Below are positions 23,823-35,859 of a DNA stretch of 64,000 bases, one piece after another. The notes below the pieces were generated by a model that saw only the letters and a program-made list of their open reading frames with translations, was not told the DNA's origin and made no database searches. The position numbers and the translations under genes were made by a program. The stretch comes from Puccinellia tenuiflora (Eukaryota > Streptophyta > Magnoliopsida > Poales > Poaceae): the NCBI GenBank assembly GCA_012064385.1, contig QRDG01000609.1, forward strand, positions 490,977-554,976, written 5' to 3'. Numbering within the stretch: the stretch's first letter is position 1; every line of letters begins with the position of its first letter.

Positions 23823-25362
23823 GCTTTATTAAAGGACAGGACTAGGATCCCGGGTGGAGAGGCCGACATGTGTCCCGTACTAGTCACGAGAGAAAAAGTA
23901 GATCGGGGCATTCTCGTTCTGGTATATGAAAAAAAACACAGACAAATTCCTCTCGCTCGCCCCGCGGACCAGACCTTTCACCATCCCCTGTTGCTCGGCC
24001 CGCCGTCGCCGGAGAACACGTTGTCACCGGAGAAGACGTCGTCGTTGATGCACACCATCACCCCATCACTCCGCCGGTCGTCTCCGGAGAAGGCGCTGTC
24101 GCCGGAGACGCCGGTCAGCTGGGCACCTACCCCTGCCGTCCAACGCCGGCGAGGGCGGCATCCACGCCGCCGGTAGAATCTATGCGTGGAGCAGGTAGCA
24201 TAAAAAATAAAAAAATGCCACAATGCTCCTCCTGAAAAAAAGCTTGCGGCACGTAGCATCAAAATAAGAAAAGAAAATGCTACAATGCACCTGATGTGAA
24301 GAAGAAGAAGATTGCAGCAAGTAGCAATTTTTTTTTGCTACAATGCACCCGGAGGAAAGAAAACGATTGTAGCAAGTGAAGAAAGAAAATTGCTACAATA
24401 ATTCAAGAGTATGGCATCCAGAGAAGAAATTTTTGCTACAAACCTTTTTCAGAATTTGCACACCACAAAATTCCATAAAATCTCGTGAACAAAAAATTGC
24501 AGCAAGTGAGAAAACAAATTTGCTACAACAGCTTTGCGGATTTGCATTCAGAGAGGATTTGTTTTGCTACAAACCTTTCAAAAATTTGCATCACACTACA
24601 AATAAAATCATCTGAGGGACAAAAATGCTACAATCTTTATGTGGATTTGCGTCAAAAGACAGACAAAATTGCTATAAACCTTGCAAAAATTTGCACCACA
24701 TATAGCAAAAAGAAAGAAGAAAAAAGCTCTCAGATCTGCACACCCAGCTCAAAAACCGAGCTCGCCGGTGCTTGCCTACGATTCGTGGGCTCCTTGCAGC
24801 AACATGGTGCCGCGAGCCTGGGATCCTTGCCACGGTGGTCACCCCTCGCGCCGCTGGCAGCACCGCCCTGCTCCGCTGGTGTGCCTTCGCGGCGTCGCCG
24901 TCCTGACCTTGTGCAACATGCACCGACGACGTGGAATCGACCACGACGAGCTCGACCACTAGGGCGGCCACTACGGGAAGCTCGAGCGGCCGGGACCAGA
25001 GCCAGCAGACAGTGAAAAGCTCGAAGCCGCGGCGGCAAGCGTCGACGGGGATTCGGCCGCGGCGCGTGGTTAGGTGGGAGAGGAACCGCGGCGGCGGTCG
25101 AGCGGCGCGAGCTCGTGCAGAAGCTTGTGGAGAGAGGCCGCGTATGGAGCGTGGCGGCGTAGAGCGATGCTGGGTGGTCACGTCGGGGAAAGTGAAAGAG
25201 ATTGACGAAGGAACGGGATGGGAGGAGATAAGGTTGGGGGCGGGACCCACCTTCACGTGCCACAGGGAGAAAGGCGGGACACGCGTCAAGAGGAGGAGCC
25301 GGGGGACGCAACGCGTACGATCCCCCGGGGGACTAGAAGACTTTTCCTTTATTAAACTCAAT
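23823..25362. mobile_element. Probable TIR element with GTAGCA/TGCTAC motifs
   Basis: Left end TTTATTAAAGGACAGGACTA (from about 23826) resembles the complement of the right end, TTTAATAAAGGAAAAGTCTT (to about 25357), and both continue into a CCCGGG-type GC block. The interior has repeated TGCTACAA / TTGTAGCAAG motifs (24190-24690) and GC-rich GCCGGAGA sequence, like 15400-16440. Open frames of 176-229 codons here show no domain and are not called as genes. Confidence 0.45.
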
Positions 25363-27065
25363 AGTTCGCATCAAACAGATTCAATCAACAAAAAGTTCAC
25401 CCAGTTTGGATATACATAATAGCATCTCCATCATCGATTGCCGATAATGTGTTCGACACACTCCAAACAGAGGCTGCTATCCGGGATGCCGGTGCTCCTC
25501 AAAACGGCCGACCCTATTTAGTTTCGGAAAACGCTTCGGATAAGTGTGCAGAGACCCTCTCTTTTTTCCCAAACCCGTTTGTTTCGTTGCAATATTTCGC
25601 ACAGTTACGTGCGCACGAAGCGTGGTGGAGGCAAGGCGGGGGCCGGGGGCGATTCTGTGATGCCCTTCGAGCGACGAAGCGGACCAGAGCTTCTCCCGCG
25701 GATCCTCGTGACGCTACCCTGCATTCCAGGTGTTATTTGCTCCGCTCTTCTCCTCTCCCGATGGTTGATTCCTCCACTCTCTCCCATTTATTGTTGATTT
25801 GTCCTCGCGAATCCATTAGTTTCTGTTGAAAACTATTGGTTTAATTAAGAATTGCCAGTTGCTTGGCTCGTACATCCGGTCTAGGGATTTTTAGGGTTTC
25901 AATCTATTTTTTTCTAGTTTGCTTGTGTAATTGATGCTTATGAACACGTTAGTTCCAGTTGGAAAGCCGTTGATTTAGTTGAGAAATTCTATTCCCTGGC
26001 TAGTCCAACATATCTAGGGGTTTCTAGGGTTTGGGCCTATCTTTTCTAGTTTCCAAACAACTAATATATGGGTTTATAGGTCTTTTTGTGTGATTAATTA
26101 TTGTTGTAGTCTATCCACGGGTTCTATGTGGTCGATGGTCCTTTTTCTGTTGGTTGTGTTGTTTTCCAAGCATGCAATAATTAGTTTTACTGGAAGTTTG
26201 TTATGTCATCAACAATTTGGTAGGGCTATGTGTTGTCAATAATCCTTTTTCATGTTCAAATTTTGTGTAATTACCCATGCAGTGTTTTTTTGTACTGGTA
26301 GTACTGATCTAATCCATATATATCCTTTATGTGCGTGCATCTAATCTGTGTATGCAAGATGGTTCATGCAAAATTTGTTTACTAATTATTTTGTTGCAAT
26401 TTTTTTATTGTAGCAGCTATTTATTTTTGTTGTCATTATTAAAAATGATTTTATTACAAAGTTAATATATTTTGTTTCAATTTATGCATTTTCTGTTGTC
26501 AAGCCCCTATACGTAAGATGGATCATGTCCATGTTTTTTTTTCAACTTGAACTGATTTTTGTTGTCAAATATGTACACTTTTTCGTTGTAATAAAAAATA
26601 TTTATTGTTGTTAGATTTTCTGTACACATAAGATGTTTCTTATTTCCTTTCTTGCCTGGGATTTTTTTTGTATAGTTTACTCATGTTTGTTGTAATAGCT
26701 ATGCCTTTTTGTTATCAGATTTATTTTTGATTGGTAGTCTACTTGTATATTATTTTCCTAAAACTTTTTGTTATAAAAGACATCAAACAGATGTTAAAAT
26801 AGGCATGGGTTTTTCTCAGCTTTTCCATACAAGATTTCAGCCAACTTGCTTGTTGATATAGAGTTTTTGTGATTTTTCATGTAGCATGCGTACTCATTTG
26901 CTGGTATTGAAATTGTTCTATCCAATATAAGACTATTTAATAACACATTTCAACAAAAATTCCAAGCCACCTCACCACAAAATGAACCAAAATTTCAAAT
27001 TTAACATAATGATAATGACAAAATCTACAACTTCAATTCAACCTCCACATCTGGTATCGTAGCAT
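25363..27065. other. No gene seen
   Basis: 25420-25860 is mixed GC content with a 126-codon plus-strand frame lacking recognisable features. 25860-27060 is AT-rich with recurring TTTGTTGTCA / TTGTTGTAAT motifs and no coding signal. Confidence 0.4.
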
Positions 27066-27069
27066 CTTC

Positions 27070-27930
27070 TTGTACCAAAGAACCTTATTACATCGCACCA
27101 TCTTGTTGCATATATCGAAACATCTATTGCATCAACAACTTTTAGGAATTGACAATCTGATACATGGTGGCCCCCAAGTAGCATGCACACCTTATTTTTG
27201 TTTTTTCCCTTCTCTTCTTCTTGTAAGACGGTTTGCTATGCTCTCCATCCTTCTTTCTTCGCCTTCTTCTTTACTGTATCTTCACCTTGTTCAACATGTT
27301 TCTTCCCTCATTTCTGTTTCCTTTGGACGACCTTTATTTTTCTTCTGTGGTAGGTTTCTCAAACCATGTTGAGCAGTAGGTTGCTCATTTTTGTGATGAT
27401 GGAGCTTCTTGATGACACAACATCCATACTATTGATTGCGGCTGACACCCGCTCATATGTCTCATCACTAAAGTAAACATATGAAGCCAAACGATTAATT
27501 TTTCTGTACAAAAACCTTGTACCTCAGAGTGTTTGTGTAAGGGGTGTCAAACATGCGCAAATGGTTGTTGGTAACTAACACATATATATTTCGGTATCAG
27601 ATAGACATTAAGTGCACCATCCCCCTTACTATGTGCAGGCACAGCAAACCACATATGTCAAACATGTTGCAACTGCACTTTATAGAATCCATTTGCAACA
27701 TCAACTTCCACTCGATATGTCCATGTGTCCATCCCATCGGTAGCAACATCAACGGTTGATGACGTCTGTGGCGGCGTTGGCGGACTAGGAGAGATGAATA
27801 CTCTGAAACAAGAATATTGGTTCGAAGGTGGTGGTGTGGCTCTTCCCCGACTTCCATGCTGGGATGTGACAGATCTGAGTCCAAGACAGCACGAGGACAA
27901 TCCCCGGTCGACGTGCCACATCGACACATG
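27070..27930 (-). pseudogene. FAR1/MULE-type transposase remnant (SWIM zinc finger)
   Basis: Minus-strand frames around 27600-27740 contain TYRVEVDVANGFYKV followed, after a frame change, by KCSCNMFDICGLLCLHIVRG. The CxC...CxH pattern is the SWIM zinc finger of the FAR1/FHY3 family and related Mutator-like transposases. The minus-strand complement of about 27240-27340 encodes Lys/Arg-rich sequence including a GRPK motif after a stop, which fits the C-terminal basic region of such proteins. Stops and frameshifts interrupt it. It is a decayed fragment, not a functional gene. Confidence 0.5.
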
Positions 27931-28939
27931 CCTCGCTTAAGGAGCGGGCATGTTCAGCGTCTTTAAAAGCTTATCTAATGATGGTGCCTCTTTGGATCTG
28001 GTAATGATGGAGTCTCGATGTCCCTTCTAGCGTGCCTCTTGCGCTGCTAAAGTTGAATGTTGGTCATTGTGTGCCAGAAGACATTAGGAACCATTTTATT
28101 CTTTAGGTTTCTCTCTCCAAGGTTGGCAGGAAAACTATTTTCTCACAGTTTGATTTTTCCATACGTTTGTTCATGTAACTTTGGTTTTCGATAAATGAAA
28201 TGAAATACGGAGTATACATGTTACTTGAAAAAACCAAACCTTAACCAAACAACCCGTGACCCCGCCGGCACAAACCCTCGCAGACGCAGCCACAGACTCT
28301 CCGTCTGAACGACGCCGCCTGGAACTCTTCGCCGTCCCCTCCTCCGTCCTCAACCGGACTGGAGAAGTGGAGATCCATCCGACCGGAGTCTCTCTTCCTG
28401 GTGACGAACCCTAACCTGCTTGGGCCGTTCTTCTGTTCTTCTTTTACATGCTTTGAGAAATCTACTCCAGTTATTTCTTCCTAAGGTAGGACGGGCACTC
28501 CAATCCATCCACTCTTTTGCGGATTTGGCGAGCTCTAGCAGCAATCGATTTCTCCCGTATCCTGGTGCCAAGTCTGGCCCGCCCCGGGCGACGCCGTATC
28601 CGGTCGATTTGTTCTTCGTCCCGTTTCTGTCGGTAGAATAGTTTCGTTTGGGGGTTTACTCGGTGGTCTGTTTCTTTTGGGTACATCGTACCCACCGTTG
28701 TACAATTCATCTTCCTTTTGGCACCTTTGTCCTTGTTTAGCAAGATAGAGATTCATATTGATGTGTAATTTATCCGTCCGGTTAGAAAAAGAATCAGTTT
28801 TAAAATATCTGAACTTAAACTTGTGAATTTCAGTTCAGGAGGCTATCTGACTTGTGAAATGGAACTTTTTTCTGATCTGATGAATCATGATTGCAGTAAT
28901 TCGAGAGGAAGGAGCCAAGTGCCCAAGTCTTGATTGGAG
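27931..28939. other. Upstream region and probable 5' leader of RPB11
   Basis: 28250-28939 runs from a GC-richer block into the start codon and probably contains the promoter and 5' untranslated region, perhaps with an intron (donor-like TG|GTGACG near 28399). Earlier sequence (27931-28240) has no recognisable content. Confidence 0.35.
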
Positions 28940-31900
28940 ATGAATGCCCCTGACCGTTATGAGCGCTTCGTCGTGCCTGAGGGCACAAAGAAGTGAGTGT
29001 ACTCTTCCTCCACACTTTCCCCGACATTTATCCAGATATAATGCTTCAATGATGTTTTGTTAGGTATAACTTGGGGAAAACGAAGCTGTGGGTCGTGGGA
29101 TACAAGTTTCTTGAAATAATTCAACATTTCAGTTTTTTTAGTCTGTTAATAGCTGTGGATGTGATCCTCTGGCATGAAGTTATGAAACCCTGATGCTTTT
29201 AACCTTTTTTAATTTTATGATTAAGGCCTGTAGTAGTCTCTGCCTGCCACTCTATTACTTAAAGGTTATGGTTATAATCCTCACGACTATGTAATGCAGG
29301 GTGTCATTTGAGAAGGATACAAAGATCATGAATGCTGCATCTTTCACCATTGAACGCGAGGACCACACCGTCGGCAATATCCTCCGCATGTAAGTGTAAA
29401 AAAACTTTGTGCCTTTTCGTCCTTGGTTATGTTCATCAGTTCATCCCTTCTAATTTTCTTCTGCATCTTTGGGATTCTGTAGGCAGCTGCACAGGGACCC
29501 AAATGTTCTCTTTGCTGGCTATAAGCTTCCTCACCCCCTTCAGTACAAGATCATTGTCAGGGTAGGGTGCAAATTTATGTTTGTTCTACTCTTTCGTTGG
29601 GTTAAACTTTGCTCAAGTAGTCTGATGTTTTGTTATGTTTGCAGATCCATACTGCAAGCCAGTCCTCCCCAACACAGGCATATACCCAGGCAATCAATGA
29701 TCTAGACAGGGAGCTTGAGAATCTGAAGCAAGCTTTTGAGGTATGTTTCTTGTGCATAGCTTGATCGTTAGTTACTTATGATAGCCTATAGTGTGCCATT
29801 AGTCCATTATGACATTGACGAGTGAGGGGCTATATAAAAGATAGTATCTACTGCTATAATTTGCATGTTCATAACCAATGCTTTGATAGCTTGATTTGGA
29901 ATTGGGATTTGTAGCTTGACTTGGTTTATGGTGATTTCGCACAACAAAGTTGATGAAATTAATGGACATGTTTTCATGCTAGTCCATAGAGATAACGGTG
30001 ATGTAGTGCTTGGTCTGATGTTTGCTGAATACCAATACTTTGAGTAGATCAAATACAAATATTTTGTTTTATTTTATTTATTGCACTTTCATTAGAAAAG
30101 AGTCAAACTGAAATATTAATTTTAGTTCTGTACTTCATCTCATCAGTAGTTTTGGAAGGACAAACAAACTAAAATAGTGCAAACATGCCCAACCAACCAC
30201 TCCTCGAAAAAAGGAGGAAAACTAAGTATAGCTGCTGAATATTTGATGTATTTATATTTCTTAGCTATTGATAAAGTTAGAATTTGGGACAAGTCACTCT
30301 TGGTCTTTCCTGATTTGTTGGCACTCTATACTATCCATGTACTGTAGCTTTCCATACATGGAACAACCATTCAGCAATTGTGCACGTGTTGTTCAGGGAA
30401 AATAAGGGTAAATTCGAGATGCTGTTTTCATGTGCATCGCTCTTTTTGGCCATAAATTGACTTGTCACTTAGCATAAAATTAGCGTGTTGCTGCATAGAG
30501 GCAAGATTGGCTGTTAGCATAATGGCTCTATCTTATACAGTAGAATATATAAAATTATGGATGCAGGTCTAGAAGTTATATGAATACTTCAACTGCAAAC
30601 CGTCTTGCTCCTAGTTAACCTCTTTGATCACATAACAATTGAGAGCATGCTGGCATTTAGTTCTTTGCCATGTAATAACACAAAATAGCAATTATGTACT
30701 ACTTGATGAACTTGACATGTCAGAGTTATTACAATTTCTTCTGCCAAAGATTGCCAATTCATGCTTTCACAGTACTACTGCTTCCTCTTTCGTTTGTGCA
30801 AGAACGCTGGACCACCCTCGTACTCATATACTTTGAAGTATTTTGCGGAGGTTGAAGTGGTCTCTTTTTATTTCACCATGCAGAACCTGTTATGTTACTC
30901 CCTGGAACGCCTTTGCCTTGTTTTTAAACTTCAGCGTCAGCTTTGGTTTTCGTGGTTGCTTGACTTTCTTTGAATTAGTTTATTGCTGCATAGAGGCAAG
31001 AGTTGTCTGTTTGCATGGCCCTACCTTTCCAGTTTGTGTTGAATGTAACGTAAAGCAAGAAAGAATGCACAGCGGAATGGAATGTTGCTGAACTAGTGTG
31101 GTTTCACACAAGTCTGTCACTATGAAGGATTTGAATATGAGATTTTATTTTTCCTTGAGCGCTTTGTTAGTATTATTTATTTCTTGCTTGGCCATTTCCA
31201 CTTTCTTTCAAACAGTTGTGCCACTTCCGGGAAAGTATTTTAATTAAAGATGTCTAAGGCTCTAAGCAACAATGTCTTGTTTATGTATTTGGTTAATGAA
31301 AATTTATGTCATGCAGTTCGAGAAGTGTTTATTACATTAGGAAACAGTAGGGATAGCAGACCATAGAGGGAAAGTTTGTATCGTTAACTATGAGCAGTAT
31401 TCTCATGATGTCTACACTGCAATCAAAATTGTGGATGTTACATTGGTGTTCTGCACAATATTAAATCAACTTGCTCACTTGTCCACGGCCGGTCATTATA
31501 CTCTAACATCCACCACTTCAACATTAGAAATAGCTTCAAGTACATATAAATTAACTGCCAATAGTAGACAATTTTGTACCAATGAAATCTCGTGCCTAAT
31601 TCAATCGCGTAGGGTGCTCACCCGCAGTAGATCTTATTTCGGTACACTTTTTCTTTATGAAGGGAAGAATGGATAACTGTAGAACCATTAAATCATATAT
31701 GGTATGTCCTCCTATTTTTCTGCCAGTAGGAGTTAAAAAGATCTCCGCTACATTCTGTTGCTTGCCCTTTTCACGTTATTGTCCGCCATCCAAATATATT
31801 TCTTGGATATGTTTCAGTTCAGTTAATTTTGCGTGAAAACATCTGAACATATGACAAACGGTCTTTGTCTGAAGTCAGATCACAGTGGTAAGCTACTGAC

Positions 31901-31967
31901 TTGTTGAGCTTTCTGTTTCCAGGACGAGAAGAATCGGTACGAGGAAAGGATGAAGCAGGGCTACTAG
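28940..31967 (+). CDS. NRPB11: DNA-directed RNA polymerase II subunit RPB11
   Basis: Small core subunit of nuclear RNA polymerase II that pairs with RPB3 in assembly of the enzyme (alpha-like heterodimer). Exons: 28940-28992, 29300-29389, 29483-29561, 29645-29740, 31923-31967; 363 bp, 120 residues, all phases consistent. The sequence MNAPDRYERFVVPEGTKK, then MNAASFTIEREDHTVGN, QLHRDPNVLFAGYKLPHP, QYKIIVRIHTASQSSP and a helical NDLDRELENLKQAFE is diagnostic and covers the full family length. The last exon encodes only DEKNRYEERMKQGY and lies after an intron of about 2.18 kb. That tail is variable in the family, so the far exon is slightly less certain than the rest, though its splice site and phase fit. 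Confidence 0.96.
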
Positions 31968-33218
31968 GCCAATGGTGTTCGATTCTAACATGAAAACTGT
32001 CTTCGTATCTAATGTCTGAACCACCGTAGAAAAAAAAAAAAAACTCGAGGATTGTCGATGACCCCTGGAGCTGTAGAACCTTAGCCTGTGTCTAAGCTTG
32101 CACATCACTGCGATTGTCGTTTGAAATCTGTGGTCGTTAAACGTGTGTTTGCACTCGATACACCTGCTAGTTGAACTGCTCGGTTCTGATCGCTTGTCCT
32201 GATGTTCAGTAAAAGGCATAGAGTTTTGTTGTGGATGTACCATACTGCCCGTAGTTTACATCGATGGATTGAGACTGCCTCAACTCAATTAGCGTGATCC
32301 GTGGGGACTGGTTGGATCGCCTCGACGTCTAGTAAAATAGTAATTTTCAATCTATATCTTAGGTGTTCGATTGTGCTCGTTTGACCAAACCCGAACTAGA
32401 GATTGACCTGCTGAACGTCGAAGCAGATTTGACTCTCAACTGAAAACTATATGCATTAGAGCATCTCCACGGGGTCGTAAAAGGGGTTGTAAAACTCATT
32501 TAGGGCGTCAGATAGAAAAACAGGTCACACCGGGGGTCGTAAAGCTCTAGTCCGGCTGAAAATCTGTTGGGCACCGCGAACTGGGCCTCCAACTTTAGGG
32601 GCTGCCTTCGCGTCGCGTCGCGGTGCCGGACAGTCCGGCACACGCCTCCGACAGGTATGGCCCGTCCGTCATACACACTACATGCGGTGCATGCGGAAGA
32701 GCGATCTACTTGCAGGATATGTGCTATGTGGCTGGGCTGCCCATTCTTAAACGATCCACTCATGGGATTCTTTGTGGCTATGTGCCATGTTTATTAGTGT
32801 TATATGGCCATAGAAGATCCCGTGAGATTCAAAAGCGATCCACTCATAGGATTTTCTGTGGCTACTTGTGCCCATATATTATGCTGTTTCACCGGCTACA
32901 CAGATAAATTGTATAGAAAATCTGAAGATTTAACACTTGTCCGGCATGTTTAGGCGGTGCCGGTGTGGAAGGCGAAAAAAAAAAAACGCCGGAGCACCCT
33001 CCAAAAGAACCTCCAATAGAGGTGTGCCGGACACAATTTACAATTTAGGCACTCCGTCTAGTTGTCCTTTCATGGGTTTCAATGTTTTCAAAATCAAACA
33101 TTGTAGGTACACATCAAAGAATCAAAACATACTGTACATACATCGACTGAACCAACAAACTAAACTGGCTAACAATTCGCAAGGATCGAATCGTTGAAAT
33201 AGACGCCGATCTGGTTGC
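31968..33218. other. RPB11 3' flank and repeat-derived DNA
   Basis: The first few hundred bases should be the RPB11 3' untranslated region. From about 32455 (TTAGAGCATCTCCAC) the sequence looks like the end of a TIR element of the GAGCATCTC type seen also at 7182; no matching right end is evident before the PADRE gene. No genes seen. Confidence 0.4.
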
Positions 33219-33824
33219 TCAAAACTCATCTGCTTCCGGAATGGCGCTTAGCCTCTGCACGGCTGCTGCACGACGACGACGACCACGAATGCCTCGGCTT
33301 CTGTAACCAGCTCGCTTCCTCGCCTTCCCAGCCACCTGATCGCCGCCATGCACCGTCTTGCGCGCACCGCCGTCTGTTAGTTCAGCGTCATCGCCGGGGG
33401 CGACGAAAGGCGCCACTCGCGCCGTCTTCCGCCGACCCTTGCCGCTGGCGCCGGCCAAGTCCCTGCGCCGCGGAGGGGAGGCGACGCCGCCGGCCACGGC
33501 GAGCGCGGTGCTGGCCCTGACGGCGAGCGCGGCCATCTCGTGCCCGGAGAGCGCGAGGCGGAGCATGGAGACGGGGAGCACGAAGTAGAGCCAGCCGGGC
33601 TGCAGCGCCTCCTCGTCCGCCAGCGCGCGCGGGGGCGCGTCGAACCGGAGCTCGTCGGAGCTGCACAGGAAGACCGACGCGCCTCGGTCGTCACCCAGGG
33701 CCTCTCGCGCCGTGACGGGCGCGGCGTACTGCGCCATGGAGCCGTCGACGTCCACCACCTTCGCCGTGGCCACTCTCCGCTCTGATGTCGCCACCGCCGG
33801 CGAGCGCGAGACGCACGAGCCCAT
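33219..33824 (-). CDS. PADRE (DUF4228) domain protein
   Basis: Single-exon, 201-residue protein of the plant PADRE/DUF4228 family, often induced by pathogen or abiotic stress; biochemical role unknown. The N-terminus MGSCVSRSP has Gly2 and Cys4, fitting N-myristoylation and possible palmitoylation at the plasma membrane. The conserved core includes VVDVDGSMAQYAAPVTAREAL, then VFLCSSDELRFDAPP and ALQPGWLYFVLPVSMLRLALSG. The tail is basic and low-complexity (RKTARVAPF, GIRGRRRRAAAVQRL) ending EADEF. The start is fixed by the MGSC motif. A TATA box lies 130 bp upstream. Coding GC content is very high, typical for grass single-exon genes. A broken paralogous copy lies at 35822-38770. Confidence 0.93.
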   Translation of the reverse strand: MGSCVSRSPAVATSERRVATAKVVDVDGSMAQYAAPVTAREALGDDRGASVFLCSSDELRFDAPPRALADEEALQPGWLYFVLPVSMLRLALSGHEMAALAVRASTALAVAGGVASPPRRRDLAGASGKGRRKTARVAPFVAPGDDAELTDGGARKTVHGGDQVAGKARKRAGYRSRGIRGRRRRAAAVQRLSAIPEADEF

Positions 33825-33953
33825 CTCCCCCCTTGCGACGACGTGTTCGTGCCTGTTGGCTGTTCCGTCTGTCTAAGCAAATTGCGAAGTGGATTGGCTG
33901 GTTGATCTGGTGATCGATCCGTTGGCAGACGGAGCCCGCACCTGACGCAGCTT

Positions 33954-33960
33954 CTTATAG
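33954..33960 (-). promoter_or_regulatory. TATA box of the PADRE gene
   Basis: On the minus strand the sequence CTCTATAAGAAG places a TATAAG-type box about 130 bp before the start codon, which would leave a 5' leader of roughly 100 bp. No other TATA-like motif is as close. Confidence 0.6.
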
Positions 33961-34029
33961 AGGGGGGACAGACAGACAGTAGCGGATGTCTACGTGATGA
34001 CGCATGCCGATCCGTCATCGATTCATTCA

Positions 34030-34540
34030 TGCATCTGTGCTGTCAGTGTCAAGGGAGACAGACAAGGAGAGCACTACTTGCAGTGCACTGCAAGCTGATC
34101 GCTTGAAGGACTACAAGTCGTGGCTTGCTGCATAATGTATAGATTAATGCTGGCAAAGTCCACGTTGTACGTGTCATTTGGTGTAGAAAACTACTCGGGT
34201 GCGTACTCGCTTCTAGAGCGTTGACAAAATAAGGGAGGAGTGTCATAGAGTTCTGGAACAAAATAAGTAGGCAGTTAGAGCGACCTCTCTGTGTCATGGC
34301 CGACGCGCGCGTCCGATCTGTAGTCGTCGCTGATCGCAGGAGCTGATTAGGCCAACTAATTAATATACCATGGTGACTATCCTATATATATAGCTCAATG
34401 TGGACAGTCGGTGGAGACGATCGTTTTGCCCTTTTCTTACTTCTGACACTAGGACTAACATAGAACAATGGAGTATCAACAATCAACAGAAACCAAAAGA
34501 AAAAGTTCCGAAGGAGACCCCCACAGCCCCACAGAATCTC
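34030..34540. other. Upstream region of the PADRE gene
   Basis: 33970-34220 is partly duplicated at 38490-38770 (see the paralog entry). 34220-34540 shows no gene or clear element. Confidence 0.4.
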
Positions 34541-35149
34541 AGGGCCTCTTCGATTCGCACTACTCCAAACCAGAGGAATGTGAAAACATAAGAATGAGAA
34601 AACACACGACTTGTATGAAAGTAGGTGTTTCGATTCACATGAATAGGAGTAAACCTAAAATGTATAACCAAATCAAGGTGAAACAAACGAAAAAGATAAT
34701 ATCTGGTCATTATTATGCAACTCATAACCTTTTGCCTTGTTCTTTGTGCATAGGTAAAAATAGGTTCGAGTGGATTGTAAAACTCCTTTGTGTTATTTTA
34801 TGGTGATCCAAATTCTATAAGTGAGAAGGCTAACGACGGAGCGAAACGAGGCCCATCGCCGGTAGGCTTGGGCTGAAGCAAAGCGGTACGTTACGAGTTG
34901 TTACTGAGTTGGATTAGGCTTCACCTGTTACCTAACGAGTTGTTCTTTGTGCATAGGTAAAAAGAGGGTTGAGTGGATTGTAAAATTTCTTTGTTTTTCC
35001 TTTGAAACAAACATCAAAGGAAAATTGCCTCCATTTTTTTCTCTATGTTCCATTTCTTTGAATCAAATGGATGAACGAAGTCAATATAGGAAAATTTCAC
35101 ATATCTATGTTTTTTTCCTTCACTATTCCTTTGAATCAAAGAGGGCCTC
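34541..35149. mobile_element. MITE related to the 16.7 kb dimer
   Basis: Ends AGGGCCTCTTCGATTC (34541-34556) and, on the complement, AGGCCCTCTTTGATTC (to 35149) are inverted repeats of the CCTTTGATTCA family. Internally, TTCTTTGTGCATAGGTAAAA occurs at about 34740 and again about 200 bp later, so part of the element is duplicated. Confidence 0.6.
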
Positions 35150-35821
35150 ATTTGGTGTTTGGTAGTCTGAACTCCCCGAGAGAAAACATCTTCTAATATA
35201 GAGGTGTTTGGTTTTTCTGTCAACTAGGCAATAGTGAAACACGTTGTTCATGAACGAATTTTAAGAATCCAGCCGCGTCCGTTTTCAAGATTGCAGTTGT
35301 GAATCAGTTCACGATTCAGTGAGATAATTCTTGCAAGGTACGTTAAACTTATGTTAAACTGACGTTTTACACCGGGTCCCGTTTTTAAACTTAGCTATAA
35401 ATTTAGAGTACTCATGGTAAGTTGTGGAGGTTAAAATGTAGCATTCTCATTCTCGAAAAACTTTGCAAATGCTCATATTATTTCACAAAAAATTACGTAG
35501 GTAAGTTCCAATTTAATATCTACGAGGTCAATATTTTTAAGTTTTCACAAAACTTACAAATATGTTTTTGCTAAAATCTAAGAAGTGTATGCACCGAAAG
35601 CTATTTTTATTATTATTTGGCATGCTAGTCAGATGTTGAGTCGAGGTGTCTCTAGGAGCAGATTCACATTTCTGTGTTGTTTGACATTTCTCCTGGCAGA
35701 CCATGTCCATGTATTTACAAAACTCCTCTTATGTAGATCTCCACCTCAGTTGGGGACTTGGGGGATCGAGCGAATCAACTAAATGAATTAATCTAACTAT
35801 CCACTCGCAAGATCATATCGA
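35150..35821. other. Intergenic, no gene seen
   Basis: AT-rich DNA without recognisable coding sequence or element ends. Confidence 0.4.
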
Positions 35822-35859
35822 TCGGATTGTTCAAAACTCATCGGCCTCCAAAATGGCGC

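Noticed and set aside
24672..25361. 229-codon minus-strand open frame
   Set aside because: It lies inside the GTAGCA-motif element, overlaps long frames on the other strand, and shows only composition-driven residues.
27070..27372. 100-codon plus-strand open frame as a gene
   Set aside because: It is antisense to the FAR1-like remnant and its hydrophobic translation has no family features.
33377..34030. 217-codon frame overlapping the PADRE gene
   Set aside because: Shifted frame of a very GC-rich exon; the PADRE motifs and MGSC start are in the other frame.
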